Part shown: positions 36,037 to 46,499 of the stretch, one piece after another | Layout: each line of letters begins with the position of its first letter | How positions within the stretch are numbered: position 1 is the first letter of the stretch | Assembly (NCBI GenBank): GCA_023630585.1 | Contig: CM042539.1 | Location: forward strand, 21,350,255-21,414,254 | Length of the DNA: 64,000 nt | Direction of reading: 5' to 3' | DNA from: Cranoglanis bouderius | Lineage: Eukaryota; Chordata; Actinopteri; Siluriformes; Cranoglanididae | Notes under the pieces: generated by a model | What the model saw: the letters and a program-made list of their open reading frames with translations, nothing else | The model's database searches: none | What the model was told of the DNA's origin: nothing | Translations under genes and position numbers: made by a program

Positions 36037-39000
36037 GCATGACCTCTTTCTTGAATGCCCTTCCCTACCAAACCCCTGCAGTTTACAAAACAGTATGTGC
36101 AGAAGGTGTAAGGCACTAAATAAAACATTACTTCTGTTTCTATCCACAAGCATGAACATAAATATTAGAACTAGAGTCAGCATTAGCCACCCCCCAAAAT
36201 CCTCTTGCACCTGCTCGCTTGGACTTTCAGTGCTGCAGTGACTGAGCAATGTGAGATTTCTTGCTTAGTCACATTCATGACTGCCTATTATGCAAGCATC
36301 CTCTGGATAGTGCATAAAAAGAGGCCATTAAAAAACACCCATTTCAGTTGTGCAACATTGTTGGTAATACAGTTCAATTTCTGGTAACCTCTACTGAATT
36401 ACTTATAAATTTATTACTGTGTAGGTGTACTTACTCTCTCTCCCCTGTCAACCACAGCAACACTCATAGCCAATCATGGCTGTCTGTGAGCTCATTTATG
36501 TGGAAGAGGCAGATAGCGTTTTCCACTGAGCGTTATATGCTGTCATTTGACGCAGAATGAGCAGCAGTTGCACTGTGATTGGCTGGCTCAGAAGAAGCAC
36601 GTGTTAGCATTCACCCTCCCTTTTTGGTACCTCTCACAAGGGAAAGCTGGCTGGTGGGTAGAAATTGGTAAGTGACCAATTTGGGGAGAAAAAAATTAAA
36701 ATCATAGAAATATTCCTATGAATTTCTCTTACAACCACAAATGTTTGTATGTTGTAGTAACATTCTCAGAACACCCTGAAAACATACTCTGTTTCTGTGT
36801 ACTCAATATAAGTGACAGCTGGTAGTGGAATTAGGTGTGAGGGATAAACTCTAATATCTATCAATATCTCAACAAAGAGACTGTATTAGGGTTTAGCAAT
36901 GCATTATATCTCATAAAGGGCTGCTGTGGGACTATTACACACAAACACACTGAATAGACTGAAAGGCAGTTGCATTTGTGTTTTCAAAATGTTTGTAAGT
37001 GTTTCAAAGTCTATACATCTCTACTGGCTTCATGCTGTGTTTCCTATGAATACCAAACAGAGTAAACAGAGACGTTGTAACCCTTTTTTTGTGTAACTTG
37101 AACTTAGATTGGATAATATGTGCTTAAGCTATCTACTTTAAGTTTCCCTTCAAACACATTTTTGGGAAAAAGGATGACAGATCCATAAATAACCCACCTT
37201 ACTGAACACGATTCTATTTCACAATCGATTTCTCAATCACTAGTTATGACATGTTACAGATGTGTCAGCAAAGCAGGCAGAAAAATATCAGCCCAAACTG
37301 AGATCAAATCTAGGGAGCATTTCACTTTGACATGACGTGACTCGGACAGCCCGAGCCTCACTTCTTCACATTGTTTTTCTTCTGACAATTTGTGATGCTG
37401 TTGTGCTTGGTTCCACAAAAACCCAAAATAATCCACCTTAAGACATTTGTTAACAGCAAATAATCTGATGTGGATGCCAAAAAGAAACTTGAATTGATTT
37501 TTTTTTTTTAATCTTCGAAAGATAATGAGCCGCTCCTGCTAAGTATAAACAATACTTACAAATAAAATATTACAAATGCTCTTTTAAAAATTATTCAGAC
37601 CCTTGCACACCACTGAGAATCAAAATATTATGCTAGTGTAACCTCATATTCAGATTCCACAGTGCATACTGTTTCTGCCTGTTTGAATTGAATTATAAAT
37701 CAATGTATGGTCACATTTATATTTTACAGCTCCTTAATCCTAATGCATGTGTGGTGCCAAGAATAAAACACGCACTAATAGGTTTATAGAAGAAGGAGGA
37801 CTAATTGAATCCCTACAGTGAGACCACATTAGAGTGGATTCCAGCCGTCTGGGTTTAAAATAAATTTTGAATTTGCACTCCAGAAATGAATATTGCTTAA
37901 ATATTACCAAAAAAAGCAATGTATTCATAAAGAAAATATGCAATAAAGGGTGACAGAAACCTGTTACTCCATGTTTGTGTCTGGCCAATGTCATCTTAGT
38001 GCTCCTTCACTTTACAAAAGCTGATTGACACAATGATTTACTTTTGACAACATTTTTGGGCGTTCAGTTACAATTGGCAAAAAGCATTCATGCCCAGCAT
38101 ACACTACCACCACAGACAGCTTCCAGATTAACCCCTAGTTATCTTTGTCTCTACTGTTTGACATGTCCTGAACTCAGTGTGTGATGTAATAAGACACGAT
38201 AGATTAGGAGTAGGTCAAACAAAAGCAGCTACGATCCATTTACTTGGTGCTTGTCAATCCAAATACACTCTAGATTGTCTATAATTTTAAAATGGTCCTT
38301 TCAAGCCCTCCAAAAAGCGCCTTTCCTTATCAATTTAATATAATTATTTGACGTGCAGTTAGATCTTGTTACCTTGGATGAAATATGAAGCTGAAAGGAT
38401 TCCCAAGTGTCAGTATGAATTCAGTAGAAACTGTTATCATAGACAAGAGAATAGAGAGAAGCTGCTATTTTTTTAGTATTGTTTATTTCTTTTCTAATTA
38501 TTGATTTCTGATTGATTATTGAAACCATCGCATCAAAGAACCTCCGAACACGTACTAGTGCTATGCATTACTCTGTAGCCTGCATGATTCCACTGAGGAC
38601 TATCTGCTCATCTCATCTAATTTGCTCAATACACTAAAGATAGTGGCGACACGCTGGCACACGAGAGATTTTTTAGGCCACCTCACACACTCACACACTT
38701 GTGTTTTGCCATATTTTGGTTGCTCTATATAACCTGGTACTCATAAAGACGTTTCAACATCTGACATCAAGTATGGCTGCTATCAGAAGGTGCTTCCTTG
38801 TTTTTACTGCAACACAAGAATCTCATGATGATAAACATAAAAGTATGGCTCATCACAAGTTTAGTGTTTTAGTTATTTAACTAAAGTTTATAAAAGGATA
38901 TATTTTCAACAGATTTATATCAACGATCAGAGACTATAATTTTATAATATATAATAGCAGTAGCATAATATAGATCATATAGATCAATATAGATTTTTTT

Positions 39001-39341
39001 AGCATCTTTGATATACTACAGCATATACATATCATGTACACTATAATATAGAATATATTCCCACTCTATCATGTATTACTGTATTACTGCAGTGACAGCA
39101 TAAGGCAATAATTGCAGTGCTACTAAATAGCTATTAAAGACATTATTGGTGCTGTATTGCCCAAAACATTATTATCCAAAAGCCAGAATTATTCATTTAC
39201 ATCACATTTTTTGAGCAGGCATTTGTCTTGGCCACTTGTTTGTCAACTGAGGGGTCCTCAGTGATGCTGTGTCATGCTCTGGATGTATTACAGCATCTCT
39301 TTTGGGACAATGCTGATGCTGTTTCAGGGTGCGGCCAAACC

Positions 39342-39410
<69 letters not shown>

Positions 39411-39692
39411 TCCAGAAAGAGGCACACGTCCTTCTGAAAGCACACATCCTTTACCCACTCAGTCTCTTATCATATTTCTCTCTCTTTGCTCACATAGCTT
39501 ATTTTATATTAAAAAGCTGCACACTTTAACAAACACTACCATCATCCCAAACTCTCACTGGTTTCACGTTGAATACTGCACACATTCCTTATATTTATTG
39601 CTTTCTTTCTCTTTCCCTCCTAACGTTGTCTTGTGTTTCTCACCTGGTAGCTCTGCGTCCGTGTCCAGCAAGCCTTGTGTATCCCCAGGCAT
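24306..39692 (-). CDS. nacad: NAC-alpha domain-containing protein, complete nine-exon gene
   Basis: Coding exons, in transcription order: 39692-39644, 33534-28693, 28551-28285, 28127-28039, 27923-27852, 27717-27571, 25316-25185, 24636-24514 and 24320-24306. They join in frame to about 1911 residues. Exon 2 (4842 nt) encodes a disordered, Ser/Glu/Asp-rich region with blocks shared with mammalian NACAD: RPQPEGASF (~68-76), YYTAPSTPIKMAY (~272), SPPTSPSGSYVTAEG, MIPASMLPVHASLIFQ, DTSASFLNSLS and an Asp/Glu run (~600). Exons 5-9 encode the NAC domain (SRSEKKARKAMSKLGLKQI to IYIVFGEAK, ~1766-1822) and the UBA domain (DIELVMAQANVARAKAVRAL to NAIMELTM). NAC-alpha proteins pair with BTF3 at the ribosome exit and restrict wrong targeting; NACAD itself is little studied. 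skNAC, a long naca isoform, is the alternative, but the exon-2 motifs favour nacad. Confidence 0.93.
24514..24636 (-). CDS. nacad: nacad coding exon 8 (UBA domain)
   Basis: 123 nt, phase 0 at both ends, acceptor CTGTCAG and donor ATG|GTAAGA. Encodes VDESGLEQRDIELVMAQANV and onward to NDIVNAIM, the NAC-alpha UBA domain. Confidence 0.95.
24747..25035. mobile_element. MITE fragment (CAGTCCCTCCAGGATT family), in nacad intron 7
   Basis: Starts with the terminal repeat CAGTCCCTCCAGGATTTT and shares internal blocks (CAGCCAAACGGTCT, CAATTGCAATTTC, CAAGTAGTTTTC, GCAACAATCACAA) with the fuller copy at 53210-53658. The right end is missing. Confidence 0.65.
25185..25316 (-). CDS. nacad: nacad coding exon 7
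   Basis: 132 nt, phase 0 at both ends, acceptor GTTATAG and donor GAG|GTAGAG. Encodes IEDLSQQVHKAAAEKFKV and an acidic EESEEEEE linker between the NAC and UBA domains. Confidence 0.93.
25374..26951 (-). mobile_element. Degenerate Tc1-like transposon in nacad intron 6
   Basis: The terminal inverted repeats (AACCCCAATTCCAAA at the left, TTGGAATTGGGGTTG at the right) are flanked by TA at 25372-25373 and 26952-26953. The minus strand carries transposase pieces in order: helix-turn-helix KLRLQIVEQFQNNVPQRKT with SSSTVHNIIKRF (26412-26600), VLWSDESKFEI (first Asp, about 26130) and DLSPFENIWRIMKRKI (Glu, about 25780). Frameshifts and stops separate them, so it is inactive. Long inner repeats (AAAACAGAATGCAATGATTTG) are visible at both ends. 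Confidence 0.88.
26960..27570. other. nacad: nacad intron 6, remainder
   Basis: AT-rich intronic sequence; no RNA gene or repeat recognised. Confidence 0.5.
27571..27717 (-). CDS. nacad: nacad coding exon 6 (NAC domain core)
   Basis: 147 nt, phase 0 at both ends, acceptor CTCAAG and donor AAG|GTTAGC. Encodes AMSKLGLKQIHGVTRITIRK and then ILFVITRPDVFKSPASDIYI, the core NAC fold. Confidence 0.95.
27852..27923 (-). CDS. nacad: nacad coding exon 5
   Basis: 72 nt, acceptor CTCTCTCAG and donor AAAG|GTATGT. Encodes SKTKQSRSEKKARK, the basic ribosome-binding-type stretch at the start of the NAC domain. Confidence 0.93.
28039..28127 (-). CDS. nacad: nacad coding exon 4
   Basis: 89 nt, acceptor ACAAAG and donor CAA|GTACGT. 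Encodes GSCNETDSDGSIPELEEPN, matching the ESDSDESVPELEE block upstream of the NAC domain in NAC-alpha proteins. Confidence 0.88.
28285..28551 (-). CDS. nacad: nacad coding exon 3
   Basis: 267 nt ending ACC A|GTATGT, in phase with exon 4. The acceptor is a tandem AAGCAG; using the first AG would add three bases (start at 28554) and one alanine. Encodes a Ser/Pro-rich segment with SPKSPQTRPTRCIGL. There is no known domain. Confidence 0.8.
28693..33534 (-). CDS. nacad: nacad giant exon 2 (disordered region)
   Basis: 4842 nt open without interruption between acceptor CTCTTTTTCAG and donor GAAG|GTGTGT. The frame stays open beyond both splice sites (28556-33580), but those extensions are intronic: the upstream part lacks the MPGD start and the downstream part loses the acidic bias. 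Encodes 1614 residues, strongly Ser/Glu/Asp/Thr-rich, with NACAD-type conserved islands in the first half and weak conservation in the second. Confidence 0.93.
34645..34805. repeat. Interspersed repeat fragment in nacad intron 1
   Basis: GGTGTTGGGATACCAC, CAGCTTCAATGCACCTTGG and GGTTGAGATCTGGTGAAGGC belong to the family also present at 14218-14400 and 51540-51720. Confidence 0.6.
35593..35691. repeat. (GT)n/(GCATGT)n microsatellite
   Basis: GTGCAT hexamers grade into pure GT repeats. Confidence 0.9.
35992..36032. repeat. (CT)n microsatellite
   Basis: About 20 CT units. Confidence 0.9.
39344..39403. repeat. (CT)n microsatellite
   Basis: About 30 uninterrupted CT units, 240 bp inside intron 1 from nacad exon 1; (GA)n in the transcript. 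Confidence 0.95.
39644..39692 (-). CDS. nacad: nacad coding exon 1
   Basis: 49 nt: an ATG in good context (AACATGC), MPGDTQGLLDTDAELP, then donor CAG|GTGAGA. MPG-Asp/Glu is the start shared by NAC-alpha and NACAD proteins, and the single leftover base joins exon 2 in phase. Confidence 0.85.
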
Positions 39693-40035
39693 GTTGATCC
39701 TTACCCAGCCTCTGACGCACTTGTTAGAAATGGAGGACAGGAGCTCAGGAGGCAGCGAATGAGTGCAGGATGTGTTGCTGAGATGCTCTGCTGCTGAGTG
39801 TGTTTGTGTGTGTGGGAGAGAGCGAGAGAAAAGAGAGAGGCTGCGGAAGATGGGTGGAATCTGAGAGAGACCTGCAGTGCTCTCCCTGATTGCAGCGAGT
39901 CCTCAGCCCAACCCCTCTCCTTCTCTCTCTCTCTCTCTCTCCCTCCCTTTTCCTCAGAACCTCCACCTCATCCTGTATCACCCTCCCTCGCACTGTCTCT
40001 CTCCACTCATCCTTCTTGTTTTTTTTTTTTTTTTG
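39693..40035 (-). promoter_or_regulatory. nacad: Probable nacad 5' UTR and core promoter
   Basis: CT/GA-rich sequence directly upstream of the nacad start with no TATA box. Polypurine tracts at 39820-39840 and 39918-39945 and an uninterrupted T-run at 40020-40034 could mark an initiator-type, GAGA-rich promoter. Inference from position and composition only. Confidence 0.35.
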
Positions 40036-40404
40036 GTTGCATATCCTCTGCTTTCCTATTCTACCACCTCCTCTTCCTCCTCTTCTCTGTTGTTCTATCA
40101 CTCAGTCTTCCACCACTTTTTGCTCCTTTAATCAAGTGGATGTTGGAGGATGATGTCAGCAAATTTTTACTGTGTATGTAGGCTGCTGCCTTGCTGGAGG
40201 ACACAGACAAATATTATGCATGTGGTCACAGCATTATACACAAGGTTTTCTCTTGAGTGTGGGGGGGAAACAATTTATATTCTTACTCTTGGAAAAACAA
40301 TAGTGAAAGAACAAGGAAGGTTTAGGTTTAGAGCCAGTAGTTTAGTTAGGTGGTTAGGGGTGTAAGATCAGATGATTTGGACAGATGCATCGATTTAAAA
40401 ACCA

Positions 40405-40530
40405 ATGAATCCATCCATCCATCCATCCATTTTCTATATCGCTATCCTTACTGGGTTGCGGGGAACCTGGAGCCTATCCCTGGGAGCATGGGGCACAGGC
40501 GGGGGACACCCTGGATGGGGTGCCAGTCCA
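40405..40530 (-). mobile_element. Truncated SINE/retroelement copy
   Basis: The 3' end of the 19577-19912 family in minus orientation: (CATC)n, GGGAACCTGGAGCCTATCCC, GGACACCCTGGATGGGGTGCC. Both flanks read AAAACCAATGAAT (about 40397-40409 and 40530-40543), a probable target-site duplication. Confidence 0.75.
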
Positions 40531-40544
40531 AAACCAATGAATAA

Positions 40545-41659
40545 TCGCATAAATTGATTATTATCAATTATAAATGAATATAAATGAATCATTATTTACA
40601 ATTGATTATAAATCGAAACAGCAACAGACAACTGGTGTGTAAAAAATAATTAATATTATACACATATCATATGTGTAACTACCTTAATAGGCTACCAAGG
40701 TTTACAGTCAAATCAGGACTGTTTTTCCAAAAATAAAAACAAATACATTAGATTATTTGTTGTTAATATATCTTTTAAGGTGGATTATTTTAGACTTTTA
40801 TTAAACCAAGCACAACAGCACCACCAGTGGTCGTAAGAAAAGTACACAGAATGGTAGAAGTGAGGCTGGGGCTGATTTCTTTCTAGCTGTTGTCTATAGA
40901 CTTCTGCAGCCTATTAGTGCAACCCAGTCTGACAGAAAAAGCATTTGCATACAACTTATTTGCAGCATGATTTTCCTACTATACGATGACTATCAACAGT
41001 ATGTCACAAGCATATGTTGCATATCAATTTATCAAACTTTCAATCGAATGCTCTGTATGCTATTTTCTACTAAGCTGTTTGAATAAGATCGATATATAAT
41101 AAATCATTTTACCTCTTTTTATGTTGGTGCAGAATGTAGCATATAGAGAATTCATGGGAAAGTTTGATACATTGATATGCAACGTATGCTTGTGACATGA
41201 CATTGATATTCATCGTAGAGAAGATGTTGCAAATAAGTAGCACACGATCATTTTTTTTCTGTGAGACCGGGTTGATCAGTGACAGTCATGTCAGGTGATT
41301 ACACAGAGTGACACGCCCCCTAGATTTCCATAACACATTATCAGCAGTGATTGAGAAGGCGCATCTGTTTTTTTCCCCCACCAAAATGCATTTCTCCAGC
41401 CAACTTACATATTACAACAACAAAGGACAGACGACAGAATTGTATGCTTGTGAAAGTTACAGATTTTCTCATGAACCTTGTAGAGTATTAGTGACTTGAA
41501 ACACTTGAGAAAAAAAAATCATGAATGCAGCTGTCTCTTTCTTTTTAAGTGTGAGTTTTATAGTTTGTCCCACATCATTTCATTCTTATTATGCATTTGT
41601 ATACTTTATAATCTTATGCATTAATCAGCCCTAATAGTTTTGATATCAAAATACTGACA
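40545..41659. other. Intergenic, nothing recognised
   Basis: AT-rich sequence. AACTTATTTGCAGCATG-like and GCATATGTTGCATATC-like blocks recur in inverted form at about 40950-41035 and 41160-41235, suggesting an old foldback element. Confidence 0.35.
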
Positions 41660-41661
41660 TA

Positions 41662-42473
41662 CAGTTGGGTCCATAAGTATTTGGACAGTGACACAATTTT
41701 CGCAATTTTGCCTCTGTACACCACCACAATGGTTTTGAAATAAACCAATCAAGATGTGTTTGAAGTGTAAACTTTAATTCAAGGTGTTTAACAAAAAATA
41801 TTGAGGTAACCATTTAGGAATTACAGACATTTTTTTTTTTACAGAGTCCCTCCATTTTCACAGGCTCAAAAGTAATTGGGCAAATTAACATAATTATGAA
41901 TATATTATAATACTTGGATGCAAATCCTTTGCAGTCAATGACTGCCTGAAGTCTGGAACCCATGGACATCATCAAATGCTGAGTTTCCTCCCTTGAGATG
42001 CTTTGTCAGGCTTTTTACTGCAGCTGCCTTCAGTTGCTGCTTGTTTGTGGGTCTTTCTGCTTTTAGTTTTGTCTTCAGTAAGTGAAAAGCATGCTCCATT
42101 GGTTGAGGTCAGGTGACTGACTCGGCTATTTAAGAACATTAAATTTCTTTGCTTTAAGAAGCTCTTGGGTTGCTTTGGTGGTATGTTTTGGCTCATTATC
42201 CATCAAGTGTCGTCCTATCAGTTTTACAGCATTTGATTGAATCTGAGCAGAAAGTATAGCTCTATAAGCTTCAATATTCATCCTGCTACTTCTATCAGCA
42301 GTCACATCATCAATAAAAACCAGTGACCTAGTTCCATCTTTGGTTCATGAGCCCTTCCTTTCCTTCTCCATACTCTTCTCTTCCCATCATTCAGGTAAAA
42401 TGTTAATCTTGGTTTCATCTACCCTAAGAATCTTGTTCCAGAACTGGGCAGGCTTTAAAAAAAAAAAAAAAAA

Positions 42474-42518
<45 letters not shown>

Positions 42519-43298
42519 AGATGTTTTCTAGGAAAGTCTAATCTGGCCTTACTGTTCTTGAGTGTTACCAGTGGTTTGCATCTTGAGGTAAACTGTCTGC
42601 ATTTACATTCATAAATGCGTCTCTTGATTATAGACTTTGATAATGATACGCCTACCTCCTCCAGAGTGTTCTTGACTTGGCTAGATGTCGTGAAGGTATT
42701 TTTCTTCAACAAGGAAAGAATTCTGTGATCATTCACTTTAGTTGTCTTCCATGGTCTTCCAGGCCTTTTGGTGTTGCTGAACTCCCCAGCTCATTCCTTC
42801 TTTTTAAGAATGCACCAAATTGTTGATTTGGCCAGTCCTAAAGTTTCTTCTATCTCTCTGATAGGTCTGTTTTTTTTTTGTTTTTTTTTTCAGCCTAATG
42901 ATGGCCTCCTTCACTTGCATCGACACCTCTTTGGACCACATATGGAGAGTTCCCATGTACAGCTACTAAATGCAAATGCAACACTTGGAATCAACTCCAG
43001 ACCTTTTATCTCCTTAATTTGTCATGAAATAACGAGGAAACAGGCCACACCTCGCCATGAAACTGATCAGTCAATTGTACAATTACTTTTCAGCCTGTGA
43101 AAATGGTAGGACTATGTAAAACAATGGCTGTAATTCCTTAATGGTTAATGTAATATTTTTGTTAAACCCCATGAATTAAAGCTGAAAGTCTACACTTCAA
43201 TCATATCTTGATTGTGTCATTTCAAATCCATTGTGGTGGTGTAAAAAGGCAAAATTTCAAAAATTGTGTCACTGTCCAAATACTTATGGACCTGACTG
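41662..43298 (-). mobile_element. Tc1-like transposon, copy 1, degenerate
   Basis: TA-flanked (41660-41661 and 43299-43300), with ends CAGTTGGGTCCATAAGTATT and the complement CAGTCAGGTCCATAAGTATT. The minus strand has transposase scraps, including SSQVKNTLEEVGVSLSKS (42600-42700). An A-run (42456-42477) next to a TA microsatellite (42479-42514) interrupts the coding region. Inactive. Same family as 44119-45530 but in the opposite orientation. Confidence 0.88.
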
Positions 43299-43708
43299 TA
43301 TATTAGATTTTAGCCCTCCCATCTAATATCATGACCAGCCATCACTGGTGCTAATGTCTGAGCTCATAGCTCATTAAAAAAGTGATATTATTCCTTTAAA
43401 ACACCTGTCACCTAAATTAGGACAGAATATATCTTTTCCTCAGTGCAGTGGAAAGCTGTAGCACAGAACCATTCTCTATGTTTCCACAGCAACTGAGCTG
43501 TGTAAAACATTCACAGCATCTTTAGAAAAGAAACAGCGTATGCGGAAAATCCCAATGCTGCCAAGGTTATGGGATTTTCCTAGAGACCGCTTTTCACTCC
43601 CTCTCTTTCACTTTCTTTTCTGAAAGAGCAAACCTTTGTAGAGGAATTCTGCAGAGCTGCCCAGCTTTCGGTTCTGAAGCCTTGATCCAGTTTCCCTGGA
43701 AAATCCAT

Positions 43709-43713
<5 letters not shown>

Positions 43714-43764
<51 letters not shown>
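43714..43764. repeat. (CT)n(CA)n microsatellite
   Basis: A CT run followed by a CA run. Confidence 0.9.
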
Positions 43765-44118
43765 GCATGCATTCACATCCATTTAACTGTACTACATGTA
43801 CAGGCTTGCCCAAACACCTTGCACCCTGATTTGTAATGCAATATTGATTCTCACCTAACATGCCTATTCTGAATTCTCCACAGTGCTAAGTCAATTAGCA
43901 GTGTGATAGATTGAGCACACACACAGATAAGCACACAGTGAGCATGGTCACGTGCAGGCTCAACATTACATCATCAGCCTAGAAGAGTGACAGCTGTATT
44001 AAGAACTGCATTGACCTGTATAATTTTGTCTTTATGTTGTCATATAGATTTTTGCAACATGAAATAAACTATTTAGGCATGTTGAATCATCACATGCTTT
44101 ATTCATCTCTGCCTTATA

Positions 44119-44236
44119 TAGTCGGATCCATAAGTATTTGGACAGTGACACAATTTTTTAAATTGAGAAGTGTAGACTTTCAGCTTTAATTCAAGGGGTT
44201 TAACAAAAAATATCGCATTAACCATTTAGGGATTAC

Positions 44237-44271
<35 letters not shown>

Positions 44272-45530
44272 TAGTCCTTCCATTTTTCCAATTGACTGAT
44301 AAGCAGTTTCATGGCCAGGTGTGGCCTGTTTCCTCATTATTTCATGACAATTTAAGGAGATAAAAGGTCTGGAGTTGATTCAAGTCTGAAGTCTGAAAGC
44401 CATCATTAGGCTAAAAAAACAAAACATACCTATCGGAGAGATAGAAGAAACTTTATGAGTGGCCAAATCAACAATATGGTGCATTCTTATAAAGAAGGAA
44501 TTTACTGGCGAGCTCAGCAACACCAAAAGGCCTGAAAGACCACGGAAGACAACTGAAGTGGATGATTGCAGAATTCATTCCTTGTTGACGAAAACATCTA
44601 GCCAAGTCAAGAACACTCTGGAGGAGGTAGGCGTATCATTGTCAAAATGTACAATCAAGAGGCACCTTCATGAATGTAAATAGAGACGGTATATCTTAAT
44701 ATGCAAACCACTGGTAACACTCAAGATCAGAAAGGCCAGATTAGACTTTGCTAGAAAACATCTAATAAAAAGCCTGCCCAGTTCTGGAACAAGATTCTTT
44801 AGACAGATGAAACCAAGATTAACTTGTACCAGAATGATGGGAAGAGAACAGTATGGAGAAGGAAAGGAAACTTTGATCCAAAGATGGAACTGGGTCACTG
44901 TTTTTTTTTTTTTGTTAATGATGTGACTGCTGATAGAAGTAGCAGGTTGAATACTGAAGCGTATAGAGTTATACTTTCTGCTCAGATTCAGTCAAATGCT
45001 GCAAAACTGATAGGACAACACTTCACAGTACAGCTGGATAATGACTCATAGTAATCCAAGAGCTTCTTAAGGCAAAGAAATTGAATGTTCTTAAATGGCC
45101 AAGTCTGACACCTGACCTTAACCCAACTGAGCATGGTTTTCACTTACTGAAGACAAAACTGAAGGCAGAAAGACCCACAAACAAGCAACAGCTGAAGGCG
45201 GCTGCAGTAAAGACCTGGAAAGCATCTCGAGGGAGGAAACTCAGCAACTGGTGATGTCCATGGTTTCCAGACTTCAGGCATTCATTGACTGCAAAGGATT
45301 TGCATCCAACTATTAAAAATATTCCTTATATTTATGATTGTTAGTTTGTCCAGTTACTTTTGAGCCTGTGAAAATTGGTTGTAATTTCTAAACGGTTAAT
45401 GCAATATTTGAGCCCTTGAATTAAAGCTGAAAGTCTACACTTCAATCACATCTTGATTGTTTCATTTCAAATTGTGGTGGTGTACAGAATTAAAATTGTG
45501 TCACTGTCCAAATACTTATAGACCTGACTG
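44119..45530 (+). mobile_element. Tc1-like transposon, copy 2, degenerate
   Basis: TA-flanked (44117-44118 and 45531-45532), with ends TAGTCGGATCCATAAGTATT and ACTTATAGACCTGACTG. The plus strand encodes broken transposase parts: KRPERPRKTTEVDD, SSQVKNTLEEVGVSLSKC, an ETKINLYQNDGKRTVW-like block and LTPDLNPTEHGFH near 45110. A T-run of about 29 bases (44241-44269) lies near the left end. Inactive. Confidence 0.88.
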
Positions 45531-45928
45531 TAATTGTGGTTATTTGTTCCCATAAAGGTCTCAACTAGAGCCATCAACATCACTCGTGAACCAGCTGATC
45601 ACACCAGTGCTGAAATAGTTATTAATTAATAGTTATTTAGTTATCATAGTTAATAGTGATTAGTGATTAATTCAGTGAATTGTGCTCTTTTGGCAGAATT
45701 TCTCTTTTTTTTATTGCCATTCAAACATTACAACTTTGCCTGCTACATCTCAATACTGTTAGTATCACTAGGTTAGAAAAAGACACTTTGCTATCAAGTT
45801 AGCAATTCAAACATTTTCTTTATGCAGACTGACTTTTTAAATTTTTTTTTTTTTTTTTTAACATAAACACTTTAAAAAACATTTTCTCTTAGAATGCAAG
45901 ATTTGTTTAACAGTTGATATTAGTCAGT

Positions 45929-46140
45929 ATACACTATATGGCCAAAAGTTTGTTAACACTTAGTCTCATTTTGCTGATATAATAACCTCCACTCTCCTGG
46001 GAAGGCTTTGCACTAGGTTTTGAAACATGGCTGTGGGCATTTGCTCATTCAGCCACAAGAGCATTAGTGAGGTCAAGCAGGTATAAGCAATACAGACAAT
46101 ATTTTGGGGTTTTGGTGTGAAAGTCTATTATACAATACTC
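45929..46140. mobile_element. DNA transposon fragment (CACTATATGGCCAAAAG family)
   Basis: Starts CACTATATGGCCAAAAGTTT, then carries the complement of a Tc1-type transposase 3' end (ATAACCTCCACTCTCCTGGGAAGGC, CATTTGCTCATTCAGCCACA). Only this end remains. Confidence 0.65.
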
Positions 46141-46284
46141 AAGTGTATAATATTATTGTAATCTGACTATATAGTAATTCAGAATGACTATAATAAAAAA
46201 CACAGCTTCCTTCAAGAATGGCATCCTCCACTTTTATGCAAAACTAAAACCCATTTAAACCAAACAGAGCATAAACCACCTCCC

Positions 46285-46495
46285 AAAAACATGCTGGAAG
46301 GTGGATTGGCTATGCCAAATTGCCCCTAGGTGTGAATGAGTTTGTGAGTGCATGGTGCCCTGTGACAGACTGGTGTCCTATCCAGGGTGTATTCCTGCCT
46401 CACATCCAGTGTCCCCGGGATAGGCTCTGGCTTCATCGCGACCCTGACTAGGATAAAGTAATTATGAGTATGTGAATGAATGAATGAATGAATGA
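46285..46495 (+). repeat. Diverged SINE/retroelement fragment, (GAAT)n tail
   Basis: CCAAATTGCCCCTAGG, CTATCCAGGGTGTATTCC, GGGATAGGCTCTGGC and a TGAATGAATGAATGA tail. Body of the 19577 family. Confidence 0.7.
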
Positions 46496-46499
46496 TAAA

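Larger units (their letters stand above)
33535..39643. other. nacad: nacad intron 1 (6.1 kb)
   Basis: Holds an interspersed repeat fragment (34645-34805), a 12-bp hairpin (34517-34551), GT and CT microsatellites, and a TATA-like box with a short plus-strand frame near 38726-38880. No further exon was found. Long first introns often carry enhancers, but I cannot identify one by eye. Confidence 0.5.

Noticed and set aside
35469..36249. Open frames over GT and CT repeats (also 15283-15859, 21510-21938, 39274-40181 and 53754-54545)
   Set aside because: Repeat-encoded low-complexity translations with no conserved flanks.
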